64,000 bases of DNA from an uncultured Alphaproteobacteria bacterium (GTDB taxonomy: Bacteria; Pseudomonadota; Alphaproteobacteria; Rhodobacterales; Rhodobacteraceae). Below the pieces are notes generated by a model. The model made no database searches. It worked only from the letters and a program-made list of their open reading frames with translations, and was not told where the DNA came from. The position numbers and the translations under genes were made by a program. Location: contig CACESU010000007.1 in assembly GCA_902562285.1 (NCBI GenBank), positions 1 through 64,000 on the forward strand, in the 5' to 3' direction. This document shows, piece by piece, positions 20,221 through 30,029 of the stretch. Positions within the stretch are counted from its first letter, which is position 1, and each line of letters starts with the position of its first letter.

Positions 20221-22002
20221 ATGGAAGTTTATAGAACTCATAATTGTAATGAACTAACACTTAAGGATGTTGAGAAGAAGGTAACACTTTCTGGGTGGGT
20301 TCATAGAATAAGAGATCATGGTGGTGTATTATTTATTGATCTTCGTGACCATTATGGAATTACACAAGTAGTAATAGATCCTGATAGTAAAGATTTTGGA
20401 ATAGCAGAAAATTTTAGGTCAGAGTGGTGTATTCAAATTATTGGTAAAGTTAAATCAAGAGATACTGATTTGATAAATAGAAATTTAAGTACTGGTGAAA
20501 TTGAAGTGTTTATTGAATCTGCCAAAATTATTACAAAATCTTATGACTTACCTTTACCGGTATTTGGTGAATTGGAATATCCTGAAGAAACTAGATTAAA
20601 GTATAGATTTTTGGATTTAAGAAGAGAAGGTTTACATAAAAATATGCTTCTAAGATCTAATGTTATTTCTTCAATAAGAAAAGAAATGTGGGATATTGGA
20701 TTTAATGAATTTCAAACACCAATTTTGACAGCTTCTTCTCCTGAAGGCGCTAGGGATTTTTTAGTGCCTAGTAGATTAAATAAAGGAAAATTTTATGCAT
20801 TACCACAAGCTCCTCAACAATTTAAGCAATTAATAATGATGGGAGGGTTTGATAGATATTTTCAAATAGCACCATGTTTTAGGGATGAAGACCCTAGGTC
20901 AGATCGTTCTCCTACAGATTTTTATCAACTTGATATTGAAATGAGTTTTGTTAATCAGAAAGATGTATTAGATACTATTAAACCTGTAATCGAAAATATT
21001 TTTAAGCAATACGGTGGTGGCAAGAAAGTTTATAAAGAGTGGCCTTTAATTTCATATGATAATTCCATATTGTGGTATGGGTCTGATAAGCCTGATTTAC
21101 GCAATCCTATTAAAATGCAAATTGTAAGTGATATATTCAGAGATTCAGGATTTGCAGTTTTTTCAAATATTTTAAAAAATAAAGGTACAGAAATAAAGGC
21201 AATTCCAGCACCTGGGGGTGGGAGTAGAAATTTTTGTGATAGAATGAATTCTTTTGCTCAAAAAGAAGGATTACCTGGCATGGGGTATATTTTTTGGAGA
21301 GAAATAGATGGAAAAATTGATGCTGCAGGTCCGTTGGCCAAAAATATTGGTGAAGAAAAATCAGAGCTTATTAGGCAACGTTTAAATTTAAGTATTGGTG
21401 ATTCAGCTTTTTTTCTTGGAGGAAAACCCTCTAATTTTGAAGGATTTTCTGCAAGAGCTAGAAATCATATTGGGAATGAGCTTAAACTTATAAATGAAAA
21501 TGTTTTCGCATTTGCTTGGATTGTTGATTTTCCTATGTATGAGAAAGATTCTGATAAAGATACTATTGATTTTTCGCATAATCCTTTTTCCATGCCTCAG
21601 GGAGGAATTAAATCTCTAATGGGAGACCCGCTTGATGTTAAAGGTTACCAATATGACCTTGCATGTAATGGTTATGAATTATTATCTGGAGCAATTAGAA
21701 ATCATGAATTGGAAACTATGTTCAAGGCCTTTGAGCTAGCAGGGTATTCAAAAGATGAAGTTTCATCAAAATTTCAAGGAATAATTGAAGGATTAAAGTA
21801 TGGTCCTCCACCTCATGGTGGATGTGCATTAGGTATTGACAGAATGATAATGTTATTAGCTGAGGAAGAAAACATAAGAGAAGTTATTATGTTTCCAATG
21901 AATCAAAAAGGTGAGGATTTAATGATGAATGCCCCTACTTCTCCTACAAACGAACAACTTAGAGAGCTAAATCTTAGAGTAATTGAACAAGATACTGAAT
22001 AA
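20221..22002 (+). CDS. aspS: Aspartyl-tRNA synthetase, probably non-discriminating (AspRS/Asx type)
   Basis: Class II synthetase of 593 residues, bacterial type with the GAD insertion. Residues 1-105 form the anticodon-binding OB domain; the catalytic core shows [20 protein letters not shown], the motif 2 segment [19 protein letters not shown] and motif 3 GIDRMIMLL. In the OB domain the loop reads [10 protein letters not shown]: His33 sits where discriminating Escherichia coli AspRS has Leu30, and His is the residue linked to recognition of both tRNA-Asp and tRNA-Asn. This predicts Asp-tRNA-Asn formation corrected by GatCAB. Confidence 0.96.
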   Translation: MEVYRTHNCNELTLKDVEKKVTLSGWVHRIRDHGGVLFIDLRDHYGITQVVIDPDSKDFGIAENFRSEWCIQIIGKVKSRDTDLINRNLSTGEIEVFIESAKIITKSYDLPLPVFGELEYPEETRLKYRFLDLRREGLHKNMLLRSNVISSIRKEMWDIGFNEFQTPILTASSPEGARDFLVPSRLNKGKFYALPQAPQQFKQLIMMGGFDRYFQIAPCFRDEDPRSDRSPTDFYQLDIEMSFVNQKDVLDTIKPVIENIFKQYGGGKKVYKEWPLISYDNSILWYGSDKPDLRNPIKMQIVSDIFRDSGFAVFSNILKNKGTEIKAIPAPGGGSRNFCDRMNSFAQKEGLPGMGYIFWREIDGKIDAAGPLAKNIGEEKSELIRQRLNLSIGDSAFFLGGKPSNFEGFSARARNHIGNELKLINENVFAFAWIVDFPMYEKDSDKDTIDFSHNPFSMPQGGIKSLMGDPLDVKGYQYDLACNGYELLSGAIRNHELETMFKAFELAGYSKDEVSSKFQGIIEGLKYGPPPHGGCALGIDRMIMLLAEEENIREVIMFPMNQKGEDLMMNAPTSPTNEQLRELNLRVIEQDTE

Positions 22003-22016
22003 CTGGATTTTAACTC

Positions 22017-22595
22017 ATGAATCAAATAAAAAAAGCATCTGAGTTCTTTTCTTCTAGAAGGTCTGTATCAGTTAGAAACTTAAAATATCCAGGGCCCTCA
22101 GAAAAACAAATTATGAATATTCTAAAAAGTGCTTTTAGAGTACCAGATCATGGTAAACTTGAACCTTGGAGAATTGTGTTAATTACAGAAGATAATAAAA
22201 AAAGTTATATTTCAATGATTGAAAAAAGAGGTAAAGAAGTAGGCATTGATTCTCCTAAAGTTGAAAAAAGTATAGTTAATTTATCAAAAACTCCTTTGAT
22301 TGTTACAGTGATTTGCTCTCCCATTAATGACACAAAAATTCCAGAAATTGAACAAATTCTTTCATGTGGAGCTTTATGCTTGAATATATTAAATAATTTT
22401 CTTGCAAATGGATGGGGTGCAAATTGGTTAACAGGTTGGATGGCTAATGATAAAGAGTTAGGTAGGTTAGCATTCAATACTTCTAAAAATGAGTTTGTTG
22501 CAGGATATTTATATGTTGGTAGCTTTGATGAAAGTAGTACTGATAGACCAAGGCCACAGCTAGAGAAAAAAATTTCTTATTTTAAAATAAATTAA
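22017..22595 (+). CDS. Nitroreductase family protein (YdjA-like)
   Basis: A 192-residue FMN-dependent oxidoreductase of the small nitroreductase group. The N-terminal block SSRRSVSVRNL followed by FRVPDHGKLEPWRIVLI is the FMN phosphate/isoalloxazine-binding segment typical of YdjA-type enzymes, and GWGANWLTGWMA is the second conserved block. The natural substrate is unknown. It starts 14 bases after aspS on the same strand, so it is probably co-transcribed with it. Confidence 0.88.
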   Translation: MNQIKKASEFFSSRRSVSVRNLKYPGPSEKQIMNILKSAFRVPDHGKLEPWRIVLITEDNKKSYISMIEKRGKEVGIDSPKVEKSIVNLSKTPLIVTVICSPINDTKIPEIEQILSCGALCLNILNNFLANGWGANWLTGWMANDKELGRLAFNTSKNEFVAGYLYVGSFDESSTDRPRPQLEKKISYFKIN

Positions 22596-22621
22596 AAATT
22601 TTAAATTTTATTAAAAAAACA

Positions 22622-22855
22622 CTAACTTAAGAAAATCAAATAAATTACTAGCATAGAAATTAACCAAGCAACTGTAGTAAACAGTGTTACCAAAATCATT
22701 TTCTTTTTAATATTTGCGTTAACTGGTGCAGAACTAGGAGTTCCATAAGAATTTTTCCCTTCTTCTCCTTGTGTTTTTATATTTAAGGGTAATACAACAA
22801 ATAAAATGAGAAACCAAAATACGGCAAAAAGTACTAGAGATGCTGTTATTGTCAT
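22622..22855 (-). CDS. DUF1467 family small membrane protein
   Basis: A 77-residue protein with two hydrophobic segments (about residues 5-24 and 53-75) separated by a polar loop containing NIKTQGEEG. This matches DUF1467, an alphaproteobacterial family of unknown function that usually follows the methylmalonyl-CoA epimerase gene, as it does here 13 bases downstream of mce. No role can be assigned. Confidence 0.82.
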   Translation of the reverse strand: MTITASLVLFAVFWFLILFVVLPLNIKTQGEEGKNSYGTPSSAPVNANIKKKMILVTLFTTVAWLISMLVIYLIFLS

Positions 22856-22868
22856 GATATTGGTAATT

Positions 22869-23273
22869 TTACTCTTGTTGCAATTCTATTAGTGTCCCAT
22901 CAAAATTTGAGGGGTGTAAAAAAATGACAGGTTTCCCATGTGCCCCTATTTTAGGAATTTTATCGCCAATTAATTTATAATTATTTTTGATTAAATTAGT
23001 AATTGCCAATTCTAAATCTTTAACTTCATAACAAATATGATGTATTCCTCCGTTATGATTTTTATTAAAGAAATTCACTATAGGACTATTCTCTCCCAAT
23101 GGTGAGATCAATTCAATTTTTGTATTTGGTAATGTGACAAAAACAACCGTTACACCATGCATTGGTTGATCTAAAGGTTCACTTACTTGGGCTCCAAAAA
23201 TATTCTTATAAGTTTTTGTTGCAGAAGATATATCTTTAACGGCAATAGCAACATGATTAAGTTTTCCTAACAT
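22869..23273 (-). CDS. mce: Methylmalonyl-CoA epimerase
   Basis: Vicinal-oxygen-chelate fold enzyme of 134 residues that interconverts the two epimers of methylmalonyl-CoA during propionyl-CoA use. Metal ligands are visible in LNHVAIAVKD (His), IHHICYEVKD (His) and the C-terminal LIELQ (Glu). No mutase or propionyl-CoA carboxylase gene lies in this window. It starts one base after the dapE stop, so it shares the dapD-dapE transcript, although its pathway is unrelated to lysine synthesis. Confidence 0.93.
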   Translation of the reverse strand: MLGKLNHVAIAVKDISSATKTYKNIFGAQVSEPLDQPMHGVTVVFVTLPNTKIELISPLGENSPIVNFFNKNHNGGIHHICYEVKDLELAITNLIKNNYKLIGDKIPKIGAHGKPVIFLHPSNFDGTLIELQQE

Positions 23274-23274
23274 T

Positions 23275-24435
23275 TCAACCCCTAATCTTTCTGTTTATAT
23301 CGTTAAAATAGTTTTGTAAGATATCTGTATAAATATTTTCCAAATCTACAATTTGTGAAACTTTAACAGATTCATCAATCGCATGCATTTTCTGTCCTAC
23401 TAATCCAAATTCGACTACTGGGCATTTTGTAATAATAAATCTTGCATCAGATGTCCCGCCACTAGTTGAAAACTCAGAAGAAATACCTGTATATTTTTGG
23501 ACTGATTTTTTTACTAACTGTGCTAAATATCCTGGTTTTGAATAAAAGGGTTCCCCTGATATTTTGATATCAGTTTTAATTATTGTTTTTGTTTTATTTT
23601 CAATTTTTTTTGCACATTTTTTCAACCAAACACTTATTTTTTCGCCAGTATGATTATCATTAAATCTAATATTAACGGTTACTTCAACTTGTTGTGGTAT
23701 AACATTATTTGCTCTATTTTTGGTAAAAATAGACGTAGTCATTAATGTTGAGGGTTCAAAAAATTTTGAGCCATTATCCAAAGGTTTATTTTTTAATAAA
23801 TAAATAAGATCCACACTCGAATTAATAGGATTTATAGCTAATTGAGGATAAGCTGAATGTCCTTGTTTTCCTATTATTGTAAAATGGCCTGTAAGTGAAC
23901 CTTTTCGTCCTATTTTTATCATATCTCCCAACTTTTTTGGGCATGTTGGTTCACCAACAATACAATAATCCATACGCTCATTATTTTTATTCATCCATTC
24001 TAATATTGCATTTGTTCCGTCTTTTGCTTTTCCTTCTTCGTCTGAGGTTATTAAAAGTACAATTGAAAATATGGGTGAAGTTTCCTTACTTACTTTTAAA
24101 GCTGATAAACAAAAAGCTGCCACAGCTGATTTCATATCAACTGATCCTCGACCAAAAATTTCATTATTTATAATTTTGCCTGAAAAAGGATTCATTTTCC
24201 ATTTACTAATTTCTCCTGGATCTACAACATCAATGTGTCCACAAAAGCCAAAAGTAGGTAGATTTTTAGAACCCCATCTTAAAAAAAGATTTTTAATTCC
24301 ATTTCTACTTACTTCAGTTATTTTAAAATCAGTATCTTTGAATAATTCTTTAATTAATTTAAATGTACCTGCATTGTCAGGTGTCACGGATGGACACTTC
24401 ACAAGCTCCGAAGTCAAATTAACAGAATTTATCAT
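23275..24435 (-). CDS. dapE: Succinyl-diaminopimelate desuccinylase
   Basis: Zinc peptidase-family (M20) enzyme that hydrolyses N-succinyl-LL-diaminopimelate in the succinylase route to meso-DAP and lysine. Metal and catalytic residues are visible in FCGHIDVVDPG (His, Asp), FGRGSVDMKSAVAAF (Asp), TSDEEGKAKDGT (catalytic Glu, metal Glu) and the C-terminal KMHAIDESV block. Length 386 residues is normal. Directly downstream of dapD (15-base gap), giving two consecutive-pathway enzymes in one operon; lysA, the last lysine step, is at 48-49.5 kb. Confidence 0.96.
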   Translation of the reverse strand: MINSVNLTSELVKCPSVTPDNAGTFKLIKELFKDTDFKITEVSRNGIKNLFLRWGSKNLPTFGFCGHIDVVDPGEISKWKMNPFSGKIINNEIFGRGSVDMKSAVAAFCLSALKVSKETSPIFSIVLLITSDEEGKAKDGTNAILEWMNKNNERMDYCIVGEPTCPKKLGDMIKIGRKGSLTGHFTIIGKQGHSAYPQLAINPINSSVDLIYLLKNKPLDNGSKFFEPSTLMTTSIFTKNRANNVIPQQVEVTVNIRFNDNHTGEKISVWLKKCAKKIENKTKTIIKTDIKISGEPFYSKPGYLAQLVKKSVQKYTGISSEFSTSGGTSDARFIITKCPVVEFGLVGQKMHAIDESVKVSQIVDLENIYTDILQNYFNDINRKIRG

Positions 24436-24450
24436 TATTTTCTCAAGTTA

Positions 24451-25281
24451 TTAATCTCTAAGTAAATCATTTATAGAAGTTTTTGATCTTGTTTTTTCAT
24501 CAACTTGTTTAACAATTACAGCACAATAAAGGTTTGGTCCTCCATTTTTAGAAGGGAGCGAACCTGGAACAACAACTGAATAGGGTGGTATCTCTCCATA
24601 TATTATTTCATTAGTCTCTCTAACTACTATTTTAGTTGATTTTCCAATAAATACTCCCATACCTATGACCGCTCCCTTTCTTACTATACAACCTTCAACT
24701 ACTTCTGATCTTGCACCTATAAAACAATCGTCTTCAATAATTGTTGGTGAAGCTTGCATTGGTTCTAATACACCACCAATTCCAACTCCACCTGATAAGT
24801 GAACATTCTTTCCAATTTGGGCGCATGAACCTACAGTAGCCCATGTATCTACCATAGTACCTTCATCAACATATGCCCCTAAATTAACAAAACTTGGCAT
24901 TAATACAACACCAGGAGCTATATAAGCAGAGTTACGCACAATACAATTTGGTACTGCTCGAAAACCTGCTTTTTCCCATTCAACTTTTGTCCAATTTAAA
25001 AATTTATTGTCAACCTTATCCCACCAAGAACTATTTTGAGGTCCCCCAGATTGCAAGTTCATATCCTTGAGACGAAAACTTAACAAAACTGCCTTTTTAG
25101 CCCATTGGTTAACTATCCAAGAGTTATTTTCACTAGGTTCTGCTACTCGTAATAAACCATTTCCTAGTAGATCTAAGGTTTGAAGAATTGCATCTTTGAT
25201 TTCATTATCTGTATGAGAAGATATATTTTCTTTATCATTCCAAGCAATATTAATTATTTTCTCTAGATTTGCTTTACTCAT
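24451..25281 (-). CDS. dapD: Tetrahydrodipicolinate N-succinyltransferase
   Basis: Left-handed beta-helix acyltransferase of 276 residues that succinylates tetrahydrodipicolinate using succinyl-CoA. The hexapeptide-repeat region spans about residues 105-225, with segments [34 protein letters not shown] and [14 protein letters not shown]; the C-terminal [13 protein letters not shown] is also typical. First gene of dapD-dapE. The upstream gene, a phytase-like protein, is 23 bases away on the same strand and may share the transcript. Confidence 0.97.
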   Translation of the reverse strand: MSKANLEKIINIAWNDKENISSHTDNEIKDAILQTLDLLGNGLLRVAEPSENNSWIVNQWAKKAVLLSFRLKDMNLQSGGPQNSSWWDKVDNKFLNWTKVEWEKAGFRAVPNCIVRNSAYIAPGVVLMPSFVNLGAYVDEGTMVDTWATVGSCAQIGKNVHLSGGVGIGGVLEPMQASPTIIEDDCFIGARSEVVEGCIVRKGAVIGMGVFIGKSTKIVVRETNEIIYGEIPPYSVVVPGSLPSKNGGPNLYCAVIVKQVDEKTRSKTSINDLLRD

Positions 25282-25304
25282 CCTTTATCCTTTCTGATTT
25301 TATT

Positions 25305-26216
25305 TTATTTATTCAAGATGAATTCTCTAACCTCAGTTTTTAAAAGTGGTGAAAATTGATTATCTGAAACTAATGTGAGATAAATATTATCATTGCTATC
25401 TTTCCATTTGCCTAAACCTTCAAAATTATAATATTCCCAAGGCAAACTTTCTAATAAAATCTCTGAATTTTTAATAATGTCTTTTTCAAATTTTATTCTC
25501 CTCAATCTTATTTTGAAACCGTCATAGAAAGAAAACTTTCTTTCAAGTATTATCAAATTTTCATCATCAATCATTTCAGCATCCACTATCTTAAAACCTT
25601 GATCAATTTTAATTTTGTCAATGATTGACCAATTATTATTTTTAAATTTATAGATTGGATGAAAATCTTTTCCCTTAGGTGGAAGTTCTGGAAGGGCATA
25701 AAGTTCACCATTATCTTTAATTGCAAGAGCCTCAATTCCATCGTTAAATAGAAGTTTATCGAAGTCTGAATGTTCTGGTATAAATTTTCCGGGACTTTTT
25801 AAAGTTTCATGATACATTATTCGGTTATTTGATTCAAAGGATATATAATATCCTTTTTTATCTATTTTTACTATAGACTCACTATCTATATTTTTGCCAG
25901 TCAATATTTCTCCTTTGCTACTAGAAAGTTGACCTTTTTCTAAAATTTTTAAGTCAATAATTTTATTTAAATTATCTCTTATTATTTTTCCTTTGAAAAA
26001 AAAAGATTTATCACTTAGTAAAACAAAATTTTCACCATTTTCTGATAAGGTAATACCCGAAATACCACCAAAATCCTTATCTTCGTATTTTAATATTTTT
26101 GAACCAAAAAGAGATAGTTGCCATTTATTTTTTGTTATTGAATATGTATAAAAGGGTCCTAAGTTGATTGTAATAGTAATCAAAAAAAAAGGTATCAGGA
26201 AAAACTTCTTATGCAT
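25305..26216 (-). CDS. Phytase-like (esterase-like activity of phytase) family exported protein
   Basis: About 303 residues, probably a beta-propeller of the Phytase-like family common in alphaproteobacteria. The first ~25 residues (MHKKFFLIPFFLITITINLG) form a signal peptide or anchor, so it acts outside the cytoplasm. Family traits include FGGISGITLSENGENFVLLSD and the later NDGIEALAIKDNGELYALPE and YNFEGLGKW segments. I prefer the ATG at 26216; the frame extends 10 codons to a TTG with no ribosome binding site. Enzymatic activity for this family is poorly established. Confidence 0.78.
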   Translation of the reverse strand: MHKKFFLIPFFLITITINLGPFYTYSITKNKWQLSLFGSKILKYEDKDFGGISGITLSENGENFVLLSDKSFFFKGKIIRDNLNKIIDLKILEKGQLSSSKGEILTGKNIDSESIVKIDKKGYYISFESNNRIMYHETLKSPGKFIPEHSDFDKLLFNDGIEALAIKDNGELYALPELPPKGKDFHPIYKFKNNNWSIIDKIKIDQGFKIVDAEMIDDENLIILERKFSFYDGFKIRLRRIKFEKDIIKNSEILLESLPWEYYNFEGLGKWKDSNDNIYLTLVSDNQFSPLLKTEVREFILNK

Positions 26217-26335
26217 TTTAGATTTGAGTAGTAAAAAAATATTCAAAGGATATAATAATAAAGAGAGATATTTTATATATTGTTGTTTTTATAAATTGAA
26301 GTTAGATAGAATACATACATAATACAATTATACAA

Positions 26336-26620
26336 ATGAACTCATTAATTCAAATAATATCTGCACTATTAAACATTATTTCGTGGCTTGTAATTATAGA
26401 TGTTATTATGTCTCTACTTATTCAATTTAGAGTTCTGGATCAAAGAAATCAAATAGTTTCCCAGATTTGGTTATCAATCAGAAATATTATGGAACCAATT
26501 TATTCAAAGATACGGTCTTTTTTACCTAATACTATTGGATTTGATTTAGCACCCGCAGTTTTGCTCTTTGGAATATTTGCTTTGCAAGTAATCATCAAAA
26601 ATAATTTTTATCAGTACTAA
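26336..26620 (+). CDS. YggT family membrane protein
   Basis: A 94-residue protein with two hydrophobic segments (about residues 3-28 and 70-90). The conserved centre is present: [29 protein letters not shown] contains the IxxxTEPxLxxIRxxxP-like YggT pattern, here with NIMEP. YggT proteins are linked in some bacteria to osmotic stress and to division or photosystem assembly, but no general function is agreed. The last four bases overlap the convergent argG. Confidence 0.85.
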   Translation: MNSLIQIISALLNIISWLVIIDVIMSLLIQFRVLDQRNQIVSQIWLSIRNIMEPIYSKIRSFLPNTIGFDLAPAVLLFGIFALQVIIKNNFYQY

Positions 26621-27843
26621 TTATTTTTCATTCTTCTGTAAGCTAATATTTTCAATCTCAAAGCGTTTAAATTAATAAACCCTGTTGCGTCTCCTTGATT
26701 ATAAACTCCATGATCATCTTCAAATGTGACTTGCTTTTCTGAATAGAGGCTAAGTTTTGACTTTCGAGCTACAGCCTTAACACTTCCTTTATATAATTTA
26801 AGCGTTACTTCACCTTCAACATGTTTTTGACTGTAATTAATTAAAGATTGTAGCATTTCTCTTTCAGGAGAATACCAGAGTCCGTTATATATCAATTCAG
26901 AATATTTTGGCATTAATTCATCTTTTAAATGAGAAGCGCCTCTATCTAAAGTGATACTTTCAATTGCTCTATGTGCTTCTAGTAAAATTGTACCTCCAGG
27001 GGTTTCATAAATCCCCCTAGATTTCATTCCTATAAATCTTCCCTCCACAAGGTCAAGCCTCCCAATTCCATGATTGCCACCAAACTGATTTAATTTTTCT
27101 AGTAGCTCATGTTCTTTTAGCTTTTCGTCATTGATAGCAATCATATCACCATTTTTAAATCTTATCTTTACAAATTCTGCTTTTTGAGGAGCCTCTTCTG
27201 GGGAACAAGTTCTTTGAAAAACATATTCTGGAGCAATTTTAGACGGATCCTCTAATATTTTACCTTCAGATGATGTATGTAGTATATTAGCATCGATAGA
27301 AAAGGGAGCTTCACCTTTCTTATCTTTTGATATAGGAATTTGATTTTTCTCTGCAAACTCAAGTAATCTACTTCTGCTATTTAAATCCCACTCTCTCCAG
27401 GGGCTAATTATTCTAATATTTGGATTTAATGCATAACAAGACAATTCAAATCTAACTTGGTCATTACCTTTTCCCGTTGCTCCATGTGAAACAGCATCTG
27501 CATTAACTCTTTCAGCTATTTCAATTAACTTTTTAGATATTAATGGTCTAGCTATAGCAGTCCCCAACAAATATTGCCCTTCATATTGTGCGTTTGACCT
27601 AAACATGGGAAAAACAAAGTCTCTAACAAATTCTTGTCTTAAATCTTCTATAAAAATATTTTCAGGTTTTACGCCTAAGAGAAGGGCTTTTTCCCTTGCA
27701 GGTTCTAATTCTTCTTCTTGTCCTATGTCTGCCGTAAAAGTGACAACTTCATAATTGTAATTTAATTGAAGCCATTTTAAAATTATGGATGTATCCAAAC
27801 CACCTGAATAAGCTAATACTACTTTGCCAGGTTTTTTGTTCAT
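26617..27843 (-). CDS. argG: Argininosuccinate synthase
   Basis: Joins citrulline and aspartate with ATP in arginine synthesis. The ATP pyrophosphatase P-loop is [15 protein letters not shown] at residues 9-23; the family blocks [14 protein letters not shown] and [15 protein letters not shown] follow. Length 408 residues is normal. The partner enzyme ArgH is encoded in this window at 46.7 kb, not adjacent, so the two steps are in separate units. The roughly 160-base gap upstream is shared with the divergent alcohol dehydrogenase gene and shows no feature I can name. Confidence 0.97.
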   Translation of the reverse strand: MNKKPGKVVLAYSGGLDTSIILKWLQLNYNYEVVTFTADIGQEEELEPAREKALLLGVKPENIFIEDLRQEFVRDFVFPMFRSNAQYEGQYLLGTAIARPLISKKLIEIAERVNADAVSHGATGKGNDQVRFELSCYALNPNIRIISPWREWDLNSRSRLLEFAEKNQIPISKDKKGEAPFSIDANILHTSSEGKILEDPSKIAPEYVFQRTCSPEEAPQKAEFVKIRFKNGDMIAINDEKLKEHELLEKLNQFGGNHGIGRLDLVEGRFIGMKSRGIYETPGGTILLEAHRAIESITLDRGASHLKDELMPKYSELIYNGLWYSPEREMLQSLINYSQKHVEGEVTLKLYKGSVKAVARKSKLSLYSEKQVTFEDDHGVYNQGDATGFINLNALRLKILAYRRMKNN

Positions 27844-28006
27844 TTTAAAAATCCCTTTAATAGATTGAAATTTATTAGATTTATTAACTAAATTTTTGTT
27901 TTTAACAACAAGAAAAATATGAAATCAAATCTTTATTTCAATTAAGATAGTAAATCCTTTTAATGTAACTTATTTGATTATTAATAATGTATATGCTTTA
28001 ATTAGC

Positions 28007-29188
28007 ATGATGAGTAAATTATTTAATTTCAATTTCAATACTACTCCTAATGTCCTTTTTGGATCGAATATTTTAAAATCTTCCGTATCTGAAATAAAAA
28101 AAATTTTGGGGCCTAGGATTTTTTTAATCTCAGATCCTACCCTTTCTAAGATAGGATTATATAATTCTTTAGTAGATGATCTTATATCTAAAGGAATTAA
28201 AATTAAAATTTTTGATAAGGTAAATGAAGACCCATCTATTGAAAATTTACAATCTGCAATTGAAGAAGCTACTATTTATTTAGCCACGGGTGTAATAGGT
28301 TTTGGGGGTGGCTCGCCAATGGATGTAGCGAAGTTAACTGCATTAATGTTAGGATCAAATGATAAAATTGATGAAATTTGGGGAGTAGATAAGGTTGTAG
28401 GTCCAAGGTTACCGCTTATATTAATACCAACAACTGCAGGAACGGGATCAGAAGTTACACCTATATCTATAATAACCTTGTCAAATAGCGAAAAAAAAGG
28501 TGTATCATCAAAAGTAATTATTCCCGATTTAGCTATCTTAGACCCAATTCTAACTTCAGATCTACCTTCTAAAACAACAGCTAGTACTGGAATAGATGCT
28601 ATGGTTCACGCTATAGAGGCTTTTACCTCAAAAAGTAAAAATAATAATCCAATCTCAAAAGCTCTTGCTGAAAAATCCCTAATGTTACTAAGTACTTCAA
28701 TTATAAAAGCGGTGGAAAATGGAAAGAATGATGCGGTAGCTAGAAACCAAATGCTTTTGGGGTCACTGATGGCAGGAATGTCTTTTGCAAATTCTCCAGT
28801 TGCTGCAGTACATGCCTTGGCTTATCCCCTTGGAGGACTATATAAAATTACTCATGGATTATCTAACGCACTAATATTACCTCATGTAATCAGATTTAAT
28901 ATGAAAGATGATGAAACTAGAGATTCATATCTCCATTTATCTGACATTATTTTTCCACAATTTAAGCACATTAAATATTTAGAGGATAAGACTTTGGCAT
29001 TCATAAATGAATTTATTAACTTGTCAAAAAGATTTAATTTACCAACTAGGATTAGAGATCTAGGTATCCCAAAAAAAGCATGTAAAACAATGTCTATTGA
29101 AGCTATGAAGCAAGAAAGATTGCTAATAAATAATCCAATATGTATAACACAAAAAGATGCACAAAAAATATATGAACAAGCGTGGTAA
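28007..29188 (+). CDS. Iron-containing (group III) alcohol dehydrogenase
   Basis: About 393 residues of the Fe-ADH/dehydroquinate synthase-like fold. The NAD-binding GFGGGSPMDVAKLTALM, the conserved PTTAGTGSEVTPISI, the metal-binding AMVHAIEAFTS and the second metal block THGLSNALILPHVIRFN are all present. Substrate could be short-chain alcohols, lactaldehyde or similar; sequence alone does not decide. I start at the ATG at 28007 (another ATG follows at once); the frame runs back 11 codons to a TTG. An alpha/beta hydrolase gene follows 45 bases later. Confidence 0.87.
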   Translation: MMSKLFNFNFNTTPNVLFGSNILKSSVSEIKKILGPRIFLISDPTLSKIGLYNSLVDDLISKGIKIKIFDKVNEDPSIENLQSAIEEATIYLATGVIGFGGGSPMDVAKLTALMLGSNDKIDEIWGVDKVVGPRLPLILIPTTAGTGSEVTPISIITLSNSEKKGVSSKVIIPDLAILDPILTSDLPSKTTASTGIDAMVHAIEAFTSKSKNNNPISKALAEKSLMLLSTSIIKAVENGKNDAVARNQMLLGSLMAGMSFANSPVAAVHALAYPLGGLYKITHGLSNALILPHVIRFNMKDDETRDSYLHLSDIIFPQFKHIKYLEDKTLAFINEFINLSKRFNLPTRIRDLGIPKKACKTMSIEAMKQERLLINNPICITQKDAQKIYEQAW

Positions 29189-29233
29189 TTAATTTCATAA
29201 AAATTTATAAAAGTAATTTTTTTTGGTTTTGAT

Positions 29234-30016
29234 ATGTCTTCACTGCTAAGTTTTAATCACTTCTCAAAAAATAAATATGATGAAATTCTAATTATAGCGC
29301 ATGGTCTTTTTGGTTCAAAAACAAACTGGATGAGCACAGCTAAATTTTTGTGTGAAAATTTACACCTTGAAATCATCGTAGTAGATTTAAGAAATCATGG
29401 GTCATCGTTTTGGTCAGATTATCATGATTATTTTTGTATTGCTGAGGACTTAATTAAATTAACTGAAAGTTTTTCTAAAAGGGTTAATTTACTTGGGCAT
29501 TCAATGGGAGGAAAAGCTGCAATGGTTGCATCTATTTCAAGGCCTGAAATTTTTAAAAAACTAGTTGTAGTTGACATAAGTCCAGTAAATTACGAGGAAT
29601 CTGAGTTCATTAATTATATAGAATTATTACAAGAATTAAATTTAAATGAAATTCAATCAAGAAAAGAAGCTGATATTGAGCTACAGCAAACAATAGTTGA
29701 TAGAAGTCTAAGATCTTTTTTATTACAAAACCTTTATTTAGACGAATACAATAATTATAATTGGAAAATCAATTTAGAGTCTTTGAAAAAAAATATAGAA
29801 AATATAAAATTATTTCCGAAAATTCAAAATAGCTTCAAAGGTAAGACACTTTTTTTAAAAGGAAAAAATTCTAATTATATCCAAGAAAAACATCTTCCTT
29901 TAATAAATGATTTTTTCCCCAATTATTCTCTAAGAGAAATTGCAAATTCAGGGCATTGGCCTCATGTTGAACAGCAGGATTTATTTAGAAAAGAGTTATT
30001 AACTTTTTTTGCATAA
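29234..30016 (+). CDS. Alpha/beta hydrolase (YbfF-like esterase)
   Basis: A 260-residue cytoplasmic hydrolase. The oxyanion-hole segment is IIAHGLFGSKTNW, the nucleophile elbow is NLLGHSMGGKAAM (Ser at about residue 91), and the catalytic His is in SGHWPHVEQQ near the end; the acid is probably in the strand LVVVDISPVNY or the later KTLFLKGKNSNY. The DLRNHGSSFWSD block matches the YbfF group of acyl-CoA/ester hydrolases. Real substrate unknown. May be co-transcribed with the dehydrogenase upstream. Confidence 0.88.
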   Translation: MSSLLSFNHFSKNKYDEILIIAHGLFGSKTNWMSTAKFLCENLHLEIIVVDLRNHGSSFWSDYHDYFCIAEDLIKLTESFSKRVNLLGHSMGGKAAMVASISRPEIFKKLVVVDISPVNYEESEFINYIELLQELNLNEIQSRKEADIELQQTIVDRSLRSFLLQNLYLDEYNNYNWKINLESLKKNIENIKLFPKIQNSFKGKTLFLKGKNSNYIQEKHLPLINDFFPNYSLREIANSGHWPHVEQQDLFRKELLTFFA

Positions 30017-30029
30017 AATTAAAATATAA

